25,041 bases of DNA from Pseudomonadota bacterium (lineage in GTDB: Bacteria; Myxococcota; Polyangia; Polyangiales; Polyangiaceae): NCBI GenBank assembly GCA_023419055.1, contig JAEZYO010000815.1, forward strand, positions 1-25,041, read 5' to 3'. Below, piece by piece: positions 14,587-22,964 of the stretch (positions within the stretch are counted from its first letter, which is position 1; every line of letters begins with the position of its first letter). Both the position numbers and the translations under genes were made by a program. The notes beneath the pieces were generated by a model. That model saw nothing but the letters and a program-made list of their open reading frames with translations. It did not search any database and was not told the origin of the DNA.

Positions 14587-17360
14587 TGTTGAGCCACAAG
14601 ATCCTGACGCGCCAGGACGTGCACCAGGCCGCGAGCTACTACGAGGATGGGGTTGATGACTACTACGCCGGGGAGGGCGAGGCCTCCGCCTGGCAAGGCG
14701 AGGGCGCCGGGGCGCTGGGGCTGGCGGGGCCGGTGGACAACGCGCGCTTCAGGCAGCTGCTGGCAGGGCAGGTGGAGCCGGGGAAGCCCTCCTCCCGCTC
14801 GTCAACGCGAGACGACTCGAAGGCGCGGATCGGCATCGACCTCACCTTCTCCGCGCCCAAGAGCGTGTCGCTCCAGGCGCTCCTGGGCGGCGATAGTCGC
14901 ATCCTCGAGGCCCACGACAGGGCGGTCGCTAAGGCGATCGAGGCCGCCGAGGAGCGGGCGCAGACCCGGAAGAAGGTGAACGGCGAGAGCCGCGTCGAGG
15001 ACACGCGAAACCTCATCGTCGCCAAGTTCCGGCACGAGACGAGCCGGGAGCGCGACCCACAGCTCCACACGCACGCGGTCGTCCTGAACCTGACGCGGAG
15101 ATCCGACGGGGCATGGCGAGCCCTGCGCAACGACGAGATCGTGAAGGCGACGAAGTACCTCGGCGCACTCTACCGAGCGGAGCTCGCGGCCGAGCTGCAG
15201 ACGCTCGGGTACGCCCTGCGATACGGGCGCGATGGCATGTTCGAGCTCGCCAACGTCGAGCGAAGCCAGCTCGCCGCGTTCAGCCGGCGAGCGAGGCAGA
15301 TCGAGGATCATCTGGCCGCGACCGGGCTCACCCGCAACAGCGCCAGCTCCGATCAGAAACAACACGGCGCCCTCGCGACGCGCTCCCCCAAGACGCCGAT
15401 CGATCGACGAGCGCTCCATGCCGAGTGGCGGGCGCGGGCGCTCGAGGCGGGGATCGAGCTCACGCGTACGGCGGCCCCTGCTGCCGGCTCGCCTCGCGAC
15501 CGGTCCGCGGCCAGCTGCCCCTCCGCGACCGACACGGTCGTGAAGACCACCGCCGAGGGTGCCCGACGAAGCGTTCGATTTGCGATTGCGCACCTGTCCG
15601 AGCGTCAGGCGGTCATCGGAGAGCGCGAGCTGCTGGGGGTCGCGCTCGAGCACGCGGTGGGCCGTGCCACGCTGCCGGACATCCGGCGAGAGGTCGCCCG
15701 GCTCTTGGGGACCGGCTACCTCATCCCCGAAGCACCGCTCTTCCGGAGGGTCGACGGTCCGGCCAATGCGCCTGGGCTCGCGAGAGGGGTATGGGTCGCA
15801 GCCGAGGTGCAGCTTGGCGCTGCCCGCGATCAGGCGCGGATGCGGGTGGACGGGGAGATCGCGAGCGGCCGGCTGATAGCCGTGGAACGTCGCTTCACCA
15901 CCCAGACGGCCTTGGAGCGGGAGAAGCGAATCGTCCGGATCGAACGAGACGGCCGCGGAGCCGTCGGCCCGCTCGCGCCGGAGGAGTCCGTCCGGCGCCG
16001 TCTCGAGTCGAGCGATCTCAACCAGGGGCAGCGAACCGCGGTGGAGCTCATCGCCACCAGCTCGAACCGTGTCGTTGGAGTTCAGGGATACGCCGGTACG
16101 GGAAAGAGCCACATGCTTCAGCACGCGAGGGAGCTCGTCGAGCAGCAAGGACATCGGGTCGTCGCCGTCGCGCCATATGCCGCCCACGTTCGCGCCCTGC
16201 GCGACCTGGGAGTCGAGGCAAGGACCCTCGCTTCGTTCCTGGCAGCCCGGGAGAAGAAGGTCGACGACCGCACGCTCCTGGTCATCGACGAGGCTGGAAC
16301 GGTGCCCACGCGCCAGATGGAGCAGGCCCTTCGGCTCGTCGAGAAGGCGAACGCCCGCGTCGTGCTCCTGGGTGACATTCGACAGACGAAGGCCATCGAG
16401 GCCGGGCGACCCTTCGACCAGCTCCAGGCGGCCGGCATGCAGACGGCGGTCATGGCCGAGATCCAGCGCCAGAAGGATCCGCTCCTGCGAGAAGCGGTAG
16501 CGCTCGCCGCTCGCGGAGACACCCAGGCCTCGCTGGCTCACCTCACGAACGTGAAGCAGGTCGCCGCAGACCACGAGCGTCGGCGCGAGTTGGCGGCCGA
16601 GTACGCTCGCCTACCCGAGGACAAACGTGCCCACACGATCATCGTCGCCGGCACGAATGAGGCGCGCCGGGAGATCAACGTTGCGGTGCGCGAGAACCTG
16701 GCGCTCACGGGTCGAGGGCTCGAGTTTCAGACGCTGGCGCGCCGGGACACCACGCAAGCCGAACGCGCCTTTTCGAAGAACTACTCGCCCGGGGAGCTCA
16801 TCCAACCGGAGCGCGACTACCCGCGGGCCGGTCTGTCGCGCGGCGCTCTCTACCATGTCGTCGACAACGGCCCCGGCAATCGCCTGACCGTCCGGAGCGA
16901 GGCGGGGCAGACCCTCGAGTTCAGCCCGACGACCTGTCGGCGCCTCTCCGTCTACGAGGCCGCAACGGCCGAGCTTGCGGTCGGGGACCGGGTCCGGATC
17001 ACCCGGAACGACGCCGCCCTGGACCTTGCGAACGGCGATCGGTTCACGGTGTCGGGTGTGACGCCGACGCTCGTCACGCTCGAGGACGGTCAGCGGACCG
17101 TGGCGCTCCGGACGGACAGGCCGCTGCACCTCGACCATGCGTACGCGACCACCGTCCACGCGAGCCAGGGCACGACCGCGGAACGGGTCCTGTTCGACGC
17201 CGCGACCAGGAGCAGGACGACGGCCCAGGACGTCTACTACGTCGCCATCAGTCGAGCGCGGCAAGAGGCGCGCGTCTACACGGACGACCTCGCACGCCTT
17301 CCGAAGGCCATCGCGGCCGAGCACAGGAAGCACGCGGCGCTGGATCTCGAACGTGAGTAG
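14586..17360 (+). CDS. trwC: MobF relaxase-helicase, TrwC type
   Basis: 924 residues (R388 TrwC has 966). It nicks oriT, stays bound to the 5' end and unwinds DNA. The relaxase residues match TrwC numbering exactly: Y18 and Y26 in ASYYEDGVDDYY, D85, and the histidine triad H150, H161, H163. The helicase part has Walker A GYAGTGKS (501-508), VIDEAG (566-571), LLGDIRQTKAIEAGRPF and a C-terminal HASQGTTAERVLF plus YVAISRARQEARVYTDD. The ATG at 14586 overlaps the trwB stop; a GTG one codon earlier also exists. The protein looks complete, so the element should be at least mobilisable. Confidence 0.96.
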   Translation: MLSHKILTRQDVHQAASYYEDGVDDYYAGEGEASAWQGEGAGALGLAGPVDNARFRQLLAGQVEPGKPSSRSSTRDDSKARIGIDLTFSAPKSVSLQALLGGDSRILEAHDRAVAKAIEAAEERAQTRKKVNGESRVEDTRNLIVAKFRHETSRERDPQLHTHAVVLNLTRRSDGAWRALRNDEIVKATKYLGALYRAELAAELQTLGYALRYGRDGMFELANVERSQLAAFSRRARQIEDHLAATGLTRNSASSDQKQHGALATRSPKTPIDRRALHAEWRARALEAGIELTRTAAPAAGSPRDRSAASCPSATDTVVKTTAEGARRSVRFAIAHLSERQAVIGERELLGVALEHAVGRATLPDIRREVARLLGTGYLIPEAPLFRRVDGPANAPGLARGVWVAAEVQLGAARDQARMRVDGEIASGRLIAVERRFTTQTALEREKRIVRIERDGRGAVGPLAPEESVRRRLESSDLNQGQRTAVELIATSSNRVVGVQGYAGTGKSHMLQHARELVEQQGHRVVAVAPYAAHVRALRDLGVEARTLASFLAAREKKVDDRTLLVIDEAGTVPTRQMEQALRLVEKANARVVLLGDIRQTKAIEAGRPFDQLQAAGMQTAVMAEIQRQKDPLLREAVALAARGDTQASLAHLTNVKQVAADHERRRELAAEYARLPEDKRAHTIIVAGTNEARREINVAVRENLALTGRGLEFQTLARRDTTQAERAFSKNYSPGELIQPERDYPRAGLSRGALYHVVDNGPGNRLTVRSEAGQTLEFSPTTCRRLSVYEAATAELAVGDRVRITRNDAALDLANGDRFTVSGVTPTLVTLEDGQRTVALRTDRPLHLDHAYATTVHASQGTTAERVLFDAATRSRTTAQDVYYVAISRARQEARVYTDDLARLPKAIAAEHRKHAALDLERE

Positions 17361-17379
17361 CCGCGGGAGTAGCGAGTGG

Positions 17380-17854
17380 TCACCGAAGGGGCATCGCGGC
17401 CTCGCGGGGCTCACGCTCGTGTTCGTCCGGCGGGTGGATCGGCCTCGCAGTGGCCGTTTCCGAAACGCTTGCCCCATCCGCCCCGAACACCTCGTGGTAC
17501 ACGTCTCCGTCCACCGCCACGTGATCCACCGGGACCGACATCCCCTTCGCGCTCACGTGCTCGACGTGGTGCGCGCTCACTGGCGAGTCGGCCTCGAGCA
17601 CTTGCGGCACGACGTGGACACCCTCGAGCATCACTAGCGTGGCGTTGGTGATCGCGAACGAACTGCTCGAGCAGCGGCGGCTTCGCGCCCACGATATCCA
17701 TGCACTGGGGCAGCGAGTGGATGGGGATCGCGTTCACCCGGTCTAGGCTTGCCGGACACGCCGCGAGGACACTGACGATGCTCGTCTGCGGGCAGCGCAT
17801 CATCGTTGCCCCCCGGGCGCTGCCTTCCTTGCCCGAGAACACCATCAGCCGCAT
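17380..17854 (-). pseudogene. Frameshifted gene remnant, function unknown
   Basis: The first frame, from ATG 17854, reads MRLMVFSGKEG to LPQCMDIVGAKPPLLEQFV and then becomes Arg-rich nonsense. A second frame picks up at about 17670 with ITNATLVMLEGVHVVPQVLE, then HHVEHVSAKGMSVPVDHVAV, and ends at 17380. Both parts have G/C third bases, and the sense moves from one frame to the other near 17665-17680. So one gene with a frameshift is the best reading; a sequencing error is possible. No family is recognised. It is convergent with the relaxase gene, 19 nt away. Confidence 0.45.
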
Positions 17855-17926
17855 ACTGAGGCGGCACTGTTGGTGATGCTCCCGGGTGTTGGGAGCTGAG
17901 GGCCACGGTGCTTGGGGGCATCTTCT

Positions 17927-19159
17927 GTGGCGAGTCGGAAACTACACGAGGTGCTGCCATCTGAGCCGGTCGAAGGTGAAGCAATCGGACTGTCGGATGT
18001 CGCCCCGCGCGAACAGGTCGGAAGCGAAACACTTCGGCGGTTTGACTATCAGTTCTTGCAGGCCGCTGGCGCGTGCCTGGACATGCTCTCGGTAACGGAC
18101 GGCGGTGAGAGCGTGTTCTGCGAGTGGCATGACGACTATGTAGTCGAGCACGCGGGCGGTTCATGCGCGCTGTACGCGTTCTACCAAGTGAAGACGAAGA
18201 AGCTCGCGCTCGGCGCTTGGTCCTTGAACGAACTGTTCGGCGTGAACATCAAGAAGCCAGCGGCACCGGCGGTGGATGCGATCGCTGCTCACCTGCTTGA
18301 GCACTACGCAGCGTTCTCAGAGCAGTGCGTCCAGGTGACCTTCGTGACGAACGCGGCCGTCGCCGACGCACTGCACGAGTTCCTCGCCGCCGTGCGGCAG
18401 GCGCAAGGACCTGCCAGCCTCGGCGCGAAGGAACGCAAGACCTTTGACGCGCTCTTCACGTGCTACCGCGAGCTCGGCGCCTTCGTCACCGAAGGACTGT
18501 TCTTCGGGTTTCTTCGGACGCTTCGTTTCATAGATCAGGTTGGGACGATCAACCCACGCACGTTCGACAGCAACTATCAACTTCTTACGAGCCGGATTCT
18601 CGAACTAAGCGAGATCCTTCTCAGGCATGAGCAGGCGCTCGCGATCACCATGGACCTCGTGGCGCTTGTGAAGCGCAAGTCTGTCTCGCACCTGTCGCTC
18701 CCCGTTGAGGAGGAGAAGCTGCGCACGGCACGGGCGGTAGCTCCTGCGGACGTTCTTAGGGTTCTCGCGCTCTCACCAGAGGGCTACCGAACGCTTCGGG
18801 AGAACGGGGTGAACGGACGGGATGCCGTTCGTGCGCTCTCTCGCCTGCAGCGCTTGTGCGAGGCCAGCGGAGTGCCGACCCATGTGGTCCCTTCCATCTG
18901 TGGGCTGAAGTCGCGTTGGGACCTCTGGGAACGCAAGTACGGTCAGCTCTTGTCGGGGGCAGATGGTATCGAGCTAAGGGCGGCATGCGATGCGCTGGTC
19001 AACAGACATGCCGATGGGGACTTGGGGTTTCCCGAGTTGTCGGCGGAGTGCGAGGCGATCGCCGCGAAGCTCGGTGCGCGCATCCTCAGCGTTGAGCCGC
19101 TCGACCGTGAACTTGTCGTCGGTTGTGTCTTCTCCATAGCCTCGACTCGGGCTGCCTGA
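17927..19159 (+). CDS. lmuA: Lamassu-like effector: Cap4/DUF4297 nuclease (LmuA)
   Basis: About 410 residues. The N-terminus has ETLRRFDYQFLQAAGACLDML, then VFCEWHDDYVVEH and YQVKTKK: E66, D69/D70 and Q87-x-K89. This is the PD-(D/E)XK-type Cap4/DUF4297 dsDNA endonuclease found as effector in Lamassu and other defence systems. The rest is helical and not recognised; it probably contacts the partner subunits. GTG 17927 has GGGGG 8 nt upstream and is preferred over TTG 17912. The next gene starts 1 nt after the stop. Third positions carry more A/T than the trw genes, which suggests separate transfer. Confidence 0.8.
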   Translation: MASRKLHEVLPSEPVEGEAIGLSDVAPREQVGSETLRRFDYQFLQAAGACLDMLSVTDGGESVFCEWHDDYVVEHAGGSCALYAFYQVKTKKLALGAWSLNELFGVNIKKPAAPAVDAIAAHLLEHYAAFSEQCVQVTFVTNAAVADALHEFLAAVRQAQGPASLGAKERKTFDALFTCYRELGAFVTEGLFFGFLRTLRFIDQVGTINPRTFDSNYQLLTSRILELSEILLRHEQALAITMDLVALVKRKSVSHLSLPVEEEKLRTARAVAPADVLRVLALSPEGYRTLRENGVNGRDAVRALSRLQRLCEASGVPTHVVPSICGLKSRWDLWERKYGQLLSGADGIELRAACDALVNRHADGDLGFPELSAECEAIAAKLGARILSVEPLDRELVVGCVFSIASTRAA

Positions 19160-19160
19160 C

Positions 19161-19634
19161 ATGTCCTTCGACGACTGGATCAAGAGCCCTGAGAGCGAGA
19201 AGGTCCGCCTGAAGATCTTGGTGGCGACCGACGAGGAGCGCGTCAGTGGTGCTGACACACTTCTCCATGTTCCGTTGCTGGCGCTCACCCTGCTTGCCGT
19301 AGCGCAGTACCTGCGTGGTGAGTTTCGGACCGCAGAGATCAGTGCGTGGGCAGCAGCCGTCCTGTCGGAGCGTGCGTTCGGCGATCGCAGGTCGTTCAAA
19401 CGGTATGCATGGTCAGTCGAGCTGCGCGCGCGATGCGCAGATGCGCTGGTCTTCCTGGAGGCAGCCGGCTTGGTAGCTGTTACCGGCGACGGGCCGGAGC
19501 GCTGGATCGAACTTAGCGATCGCGGACGCTCCTTTGTCGAGTTCACTCGAGGTGCGCCGAGAAGTGCGAACTTGCTTGAGCAGCTGTCGCGTGCGTGCCG
19601 CGCGGCACACTCGAGGGGGGTTACGCTGCTATGA
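19161..19634 (+). CDS. lmuC: Small middle subunit of the Lamassu-like system (LmuC)
   Basis: 157 residues with no known catalytic motif. It is mostly helical (LLALTLLAVAQYL; ALVFLEAAGLVAV) with a possible winged-helix C-terminus (WIELSDRGRSFVEF). The identity rests on context: a small gene between a DUF4297 nuclease and an SMC ATPase, tightly packed (1 nt after lmuA, 4-nt overlap with lmuB), matches LmuC/DdmB. It may instead be the middle component of an ABC-three-component system. ATG 19161 is the natural start. Confidence 0.65.
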   Translation: MSFDDWIKSPESEKVRLKILVATDEERVSGADTLLHVPLLALTLLAVAQYLRGEFRTAEISAWAAAVLSERAFGDRRSFKRYAWSVELRARCADALVFLEAAGLVAVTGDGPERWIELSDRGRSFVEFTRGAPRSANLLEQLSRACRAAHSRGVTLL

Positions 19635-21421
19635 GCTTCGCTCTTGTCAGCCTCGAGTTCGTCCCACGAGGAGAGGCGGGATGGTCGTCGAACAGGCTCG
19701 TGTTCGGTGACTTCCTCACGCTCGTGCGAGGCCCGAACGACTCCGGGAAGACGCCGATCCTGGAAGGCATCGCGTACGCGCTCGGCAACCCCGCTGAACT
19801 GCCGGTGGAGGTGCGATCGGCGTGCTCGGCCGTTGTGCTGGAGATGAAGAAGGAGACCGGCGAGACTGCCCGGGTCACGAGGCAGACCGATCGCCTTTAC
19901 CCCGTGAACGTTCAAGAGGTGGGTAAGGACGTCGAGTTGGGAAGCGCGGGCGCATGGTCAGAGTGGTGGCTCGCTTTCGCCGGCATTCCGAACACGACCC
20001 TCACGAGCAAGGGGAAGGCTGCGACCGTTCCGTATGCTGGTACTCTGCTGCCCTACTTCTGGGTAGATCAGGACACTGGCTGGCGGTACCTGTACACGCC
20101 GCTTCCGAATCAGAACTTCATATTGGCGCAGGAGGAGGAGACGACGCGTCTCATACTGGGACTCGCGCCGAAGCGGATCTTCCGTAGCCAGGAGGACTAC
20201 GACGCCGCGAAGAGGGATGTGGAAGCCCTAGTAGCCCAGGTCGATGCGCGACGGAGGACGGTCGAGAACCTTCGCAGAGAGTCGGGAGTCACGAGTAGCC
20301 AAAGTGTCGAAGTTCTGGAAGAGGAGCGGCGGAGCCTGATTCGGCGCCTCGAAAGCCTCCAGTCGGCCGCGGACGCGGTCCGCGCGGGCGGGGCTCAATA
20401 CGACACGCTCCTTCAAGATCTGCGGAACAAGCAGTCTCAGTCGTTTCGGCGCGCCGCGTACCTCGGTGAGCAGAAGAGGCAGATCGAACAGGCGGCCGCA
20501 GAAATCGCAGGAGACGCTGAACTTCTATCGCACAACGTTGTGGCGCAGCAGACCTTCAGGCGCTTCTGTGGCCACGAGAACTGCCGGCTGTTCGCGGACT
20601 CCGAAGCGGCCTCATACGGTCGCCGGCTCCTGTTTCTCGGGGATCAGTTGAAGGACCTTCGGTTCTATGCTGCAGGCCTAGAGGGCGACATCGCAGCTGC
20701 CGAGGAGGAGGCCAAGGCGCTGAAACGGAGGGAGGTTGATGTCGAGGCGGAGAGAACGGCCGAGCTGAGTCGCGCGGGGCTTCAGAACTACGTTACCGCT
20801 CTGCAGCACGCGTCGACGGAGCTCGCGGCGATCGATGTCCGTATCGCACGCATACGCGAGTTCCTCGATCAACAACGCCAGTTCGAGACTCTGCTGTCGA
20901 AGCTCGAGGCGGCGCGACTGACAGTGGAAGACCTGCGTCCAGGCGCCCGTCGCTCTGAGGCGGTCGGTGTTGATGCTGCGCGGGCGACGTACCAGAGTCT
21001 CGCAACGAAGTGGCTGCACATACTCGGGACGAAGGTGCCGGACCCGTTGATCGCGGAGGACTTCAGGGTTCTGTTTGGGCCTGACAAGTTCACCGAGTCG
21101 TCTCCACACAGTGGGAGTACGCGCACTCGTATCGTTCTTGCCCTGCATGCTGCACTGCTGGAGACATCACTGCGCCTGAACGGTCATCACCCCAACGTAC
21201 TGATCCTTGACGCTCCGAGGCAGCACGAACTGGCGTCGGGCGACCTGGTTGCATTCCTTGAGGCACTCAGGGCGCTTCACGCAGAGTACAAGAAGCAGGT
21301 ACAGATTGTGCTTGCTGTCGTGGAACTGGATGTCGATCTGCGGAAGGGCGATGTCGAATGGGCGCCGCCGTTCGAGATCGAAGGCGAACGCCGCTACCTG
21401 GGCCCACCGGCGGAGGCGTAG
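19631..21421 (+). CDS. lmuB: SMC-like ATPase of the Lamassu-like system (LmuB)
   Basis: 596 residues. Walker A is GPNDSGKT (34-41). Long coiled-coil-like stretches lie at about 186-300 and 350-430, flanking a CGHENC motif (C313/C318) that may form a small zinc or hook site. The C-terminal head has SGSTRTRIVLALHAALLE as the signature region and NVLILDAPRQHE (522-533) as Walker B. The usual catalytic Glu after the Walker B Asp is Ala here. LmuB/DdmC proteins sense foreign DNA and trigger the LmuA nuclease. The start ATG at 19631 overlaps the lmuC stop (ATGA), so the three genes are one operon. The gene looks complete. Confidence 0.78.
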   Translation: MSFALVSLEFVPRGEAGWSSNRLVFGDFLTLVRGPNDSGKTPILEGIAYALGNPAELPVEVRSACSAVVLEMKKETGETARVTRQTDRLYPVNVQEVGKDVELGSAGAWSEWWLAFAGIPNTTLTSKGKAATVPYAGTLLPYFWVDQDTGWRYLYTPLPNQNFILAQEEETTRLILGLAPKRIFRSQEDYDAAKRDVEALVAQVDARRRTVENLRRESGVTSSQSVEVLEEERRSLIRRLESLQSAADAVRAGGAQYDTLLQDLRNKQSQSFRRAAYLGEQKRQIEQAAAEIAGDAELLSHNVVAQQTFRRFCGHENCRLFADSEAASYGRRLLFLGDQLKDLRFYAAGLEGDIAAAEEEAKALKRREVDVEAERTAELSRAGLQNYVTALQHASTELAAIDVRIARIREFLDQQRQFETLLSKLEAARLTVEDLRPGARRSEAVGVDAARATYQSLATKWLHILGTKVPDPLIAEDFRVLFGPDKFTESSPHSGSTRTRIVLALHAALLETSLRLNGHHPNVLILDAPRQHELASGDLVAFLEALRALHAEYKKQVQIVLAVVELDVDLRKGDVEWAPPFEIEGERRYLGPPAEA

Positions 21422-21533
21422 TCGTTGACGACTTGGACGGCTGAGGGGCTGCCGGCCTCGTCGCGGCACTGCCTGAGCAGATCTCGGTACCTTGCTGCTC
21501 CCCCCACGCTTCGACATCGCCTAGGAGTAGGTG

Positions 21534-21752
21534 CTAGACCGGTTGCCGCCGCACTTCCAGGAAAGCCTCCAGGTCCGCACGCCGGATCCGGATGACGTTG
21601 AGGATGCGCACGTATCCTAGCTTTCCCGTTTTGCAGAGCGCGTACACGCTACGCGGGCTGATGTCCAGCCGGCTCGCGACCTGGCGCACGGAGAGGAAGC
21701 GACAATCCGCCCGGGTAGGCCTTTCACGGTCAGGCACATTCGCCTGCACCAA
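21534..21752 (-). CDS. Excisionase-like helix-turn-helix protein
   Basis: About 72 residues. The core FLSVRQVASRLDISPRSVYALCKTGKLGYVRI, followed by IRIRRADLEAFL, is the typical MerR/excisionase-type HTH (HTH_17) with its wing. Such proteins (AlpA, Xis) direct excision or regulate the integrase. It lies 130 nt from the att remnant, as expected of a recombination directionality factor, but no integrase is present. The start is unsure: TTG 21752 or GTG 21749, both without a ribosome site. The frame stays open upstream as far as the tRNA fragment, with no start codon seen. Confidence 0.7.
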   Translation of the reverse strand: MVQANVPDRERPTRADCRFLSVRQVASRLDISPRSVYALCKTGKLGYVRILNVIRIRRADLEAFLEVRRQPV

Positions 21753-21880
21753 AGCTGCAGCAAGAGCCTGCTGCTCATCGGCATCTGCTGACTCATTCCC
21801 GGGCAGCTCACCGGACCCGTTACCAGTGTCTTCCGCTGCTTGCCGACTATGACCACTACTGCTCGACTCTCTCGACCCCG

Positions 21881-21922
21881 CTACGAATCCGAAGGCCAGA
21901 GGTTCAAATCCTCTAGGGCGCG
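21881..21922 (+). other. att site: 3' half of tRNA-Arg(ACG)
   Basis: The sequence reads anticodon loop CTACGAA (anticodon ACG), 3' anticodon stem TCCGA, variable loop AGGCC, T-stem AGAGG, loop TTCAAAT, CCTCT, acceptor strand AGGGCGC and discriminator G. That is tRNA positions 32-73 exactly. The bases before it (ACCCCG) cannot pair as the 5' anticodon stem, and no D-arm is seen. A tRNA half beginning in the anticodon loop is the usual core of tyrosine-integrase attachment sites. It marks the right end of the element. Confidence 0.8.
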
Positions 21923-21963
21923 CTAAGTACCGAGAAATGCGGTGTTTTCTTCTTCCAAAACTA

Positions 21964-21987
21964 GAGACACAATTCCTCTAGGGCGCT
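21964..21987 (+). other. Second, degenerate tRNA-Arg 3' end
   Basis: AGAGACACAATTCCTCTAGG and the following GCGC match AGAG...TCCTCTAGGGCGC of the upstream fragment at about 20 of 24 positions, 66 nt further on. The T-stem is broken. It looks like an older att remnant or a degraded copy. Confidence 0.45.
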
Positions 21988-22028
21988 GAGAAGTGACAGG
22001 CCTCGCGGGCGCTGAGCCCGCAATCCAT

Positions 22029-22964
22029 TTACGCAACGCGCCGAACCTCGAGTCGCTCGTCAAACTCCCACAGTGAAAGCCGGTCGTTCGCCTTCACGGC
22101 GTACCTGAGCTTCGGGTCAGTTTTCCGAACGATGATCGCGCCGACCGCGGTTTCTCGATTCCCGCGCCGCTCTTCGCCGATCCACCCCAGGTAACGGCTG
22201 ACCTGCCCCACCACGCGGTCCGCGGACCGTCCGCGCTTGAGCTCGATCACCCACCACCTCTTCGCAGCGGGCTCGAACCCGAGCAGGTCTATCGCGTTCA
22301 CGGGCGTGAAGACCTGTCGGCACGGCCAGCCGTGGACCTCACGGCGCGCAAGCTCTACACCGCTCCGCGCAAACGGCGTCTCGGCCCAATGCAGCTCGAG
22401 GTGCTCCTCGAGCGCCCGCTCCGAGATCTGATCGCCTTCGGCTGCACGTGGGGCTGCGACAGCGGGCAGGTCGTCGCCGAGGTAGTCCCAGAGCCGCCCC
22501 GAGGTCTCCGTGGGGAAGTACGCCCGGGCGAGCAGGCGGAGAACCCGGAATCGCGCCTCGAAGCTCGACGCCAGCTGCTCGAATACGGCCGCGTCGAGCT
22601 GCGCGCAGCGGACGTGCCGGAGAACGTCCCAGGTCTCTACGTGCATCGCCCGAGCGGATCGGAGCGCGTCGGACGCACCCTCGATCGGCACGAGAGTCCA
22701 CACGCCGTCATTCTCCAGGTGGCGGAAGGGGTACTCCGGCTTCGCCTGGTTGGGCCACGTCGGGAAGAGCAGCTCGAGCAGCTGCCGGAACGCGCTACGC
22801 AGACCACCGTCCAGGAACACGTTGCGGCTGGCCTGCTTTCCCTTGTGGATCAAAATCAGGACCGCCGCGACGAGGAGCGGCTTGTATGGCTTGACGAGAC
22901 CGCCCGACCGGTCGAGCCGCAGGTGCTCCAGGCGACTGCAGAACTCGTCCAGGGTCAGCGCCAC
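22029..22964 (-). CDS. Sulfur-binding-domain-like and NucS-like nuclease fusion
   Basis: 311 residues. The N-terminal half has KPYKPLLVAAVLILI (25-39) and YPFRHLENDGVWTL (78-91), the pattern of McrA-type sulfur-binding domains that recognise phosphorothioate DNA. The C-terminal half has IDLLGFEP (D226), WWVIELKRG (E241, K243) and QVSRYLGWI (Q254), the PD-(D/E)XK core of NucS-like nucleases. Both calls are by motif. It starts at GTG 22964, overlapping the end of the PLD gene by 10 nt, so it is the last gene of a three-gene operon. A modification-dependent restriction role is likely but inferred. Confidence 0.75.
   Translation of the reverse strand: MALTLDEFCSRLEHLRLDRSGGLVKPYKPLLVAAVLILIHKGKQASRNVFLDGGLRSAFRQLLELLFPTWPNQAKPEYPFRHLENDGVWTLVPIEGASDALRSARAMHVETWDVLRHVRCAQLDAAVFEQLASSFEARFRVLRLLARAYFPTETSGRLWDYLGDDLPAVAAPRAAEGDQISERALEEHLELHWAETPFARSGVELARREVHGWPCRQVFTPVNAIDLLGFEPAAKRWWVIELKRGRSADRVVGQVSRYLGWIGEERRGNRETAVGAIIVRKTDPKLRYAVKANDRLSLWEFDERLEVRRVA

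Larger units (their letters stand above)
1..21922. mobile_element. Right-hand part of a putative integrative and conjugative element (left end outside window)
   Basis: Seen: a MobF relaxase, its coupling protein, an accessory DNA-binding protein, a nic-like site, parB with a parS-like palindrome, an excisionase-like gene and a defence operon, ending at the 3' half of a tRNA-Arg(ACG) at 21881-21922. Known: integrative elements that enter a tRNA gene rebuild it at one end and leave only the 3' part at the other. With the fragment on the plus strand, the element should lie to its left. Inferred: the left limit. No complete tRNA-Arg and no integrase occur before it in this window, so the element either extends past position 1 or has lost its left att. 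The polB and kinase genes could still be older host DNA if a different left end exists. Confidence 0.55.

Noticed and set aside
14802..16574. 590-residue minus-strand reading frame
   Set aside because: Antisense shadow of the TrwC-type relaxase, whose motifs are unambiguous.
17912..17926. TTG start for lmuA
   Set aside because: GTG 17927 has a G-rich ribosome-like site at a good distance and needs no rare start; TTG cannot be fully excluded.
17516..18460. Other CACGTG words as extra parS sites
   Set aside because: CACGTG at about 17519, 17555 and 18457 lacks the TTTC/GAAA flanks and lies within coding sequence.
21617..21856. 79-residue minus-strand frame over the att-proximal region
   Set aside because: Overlaps the excisionase-like gene in another frame and shows no motif.
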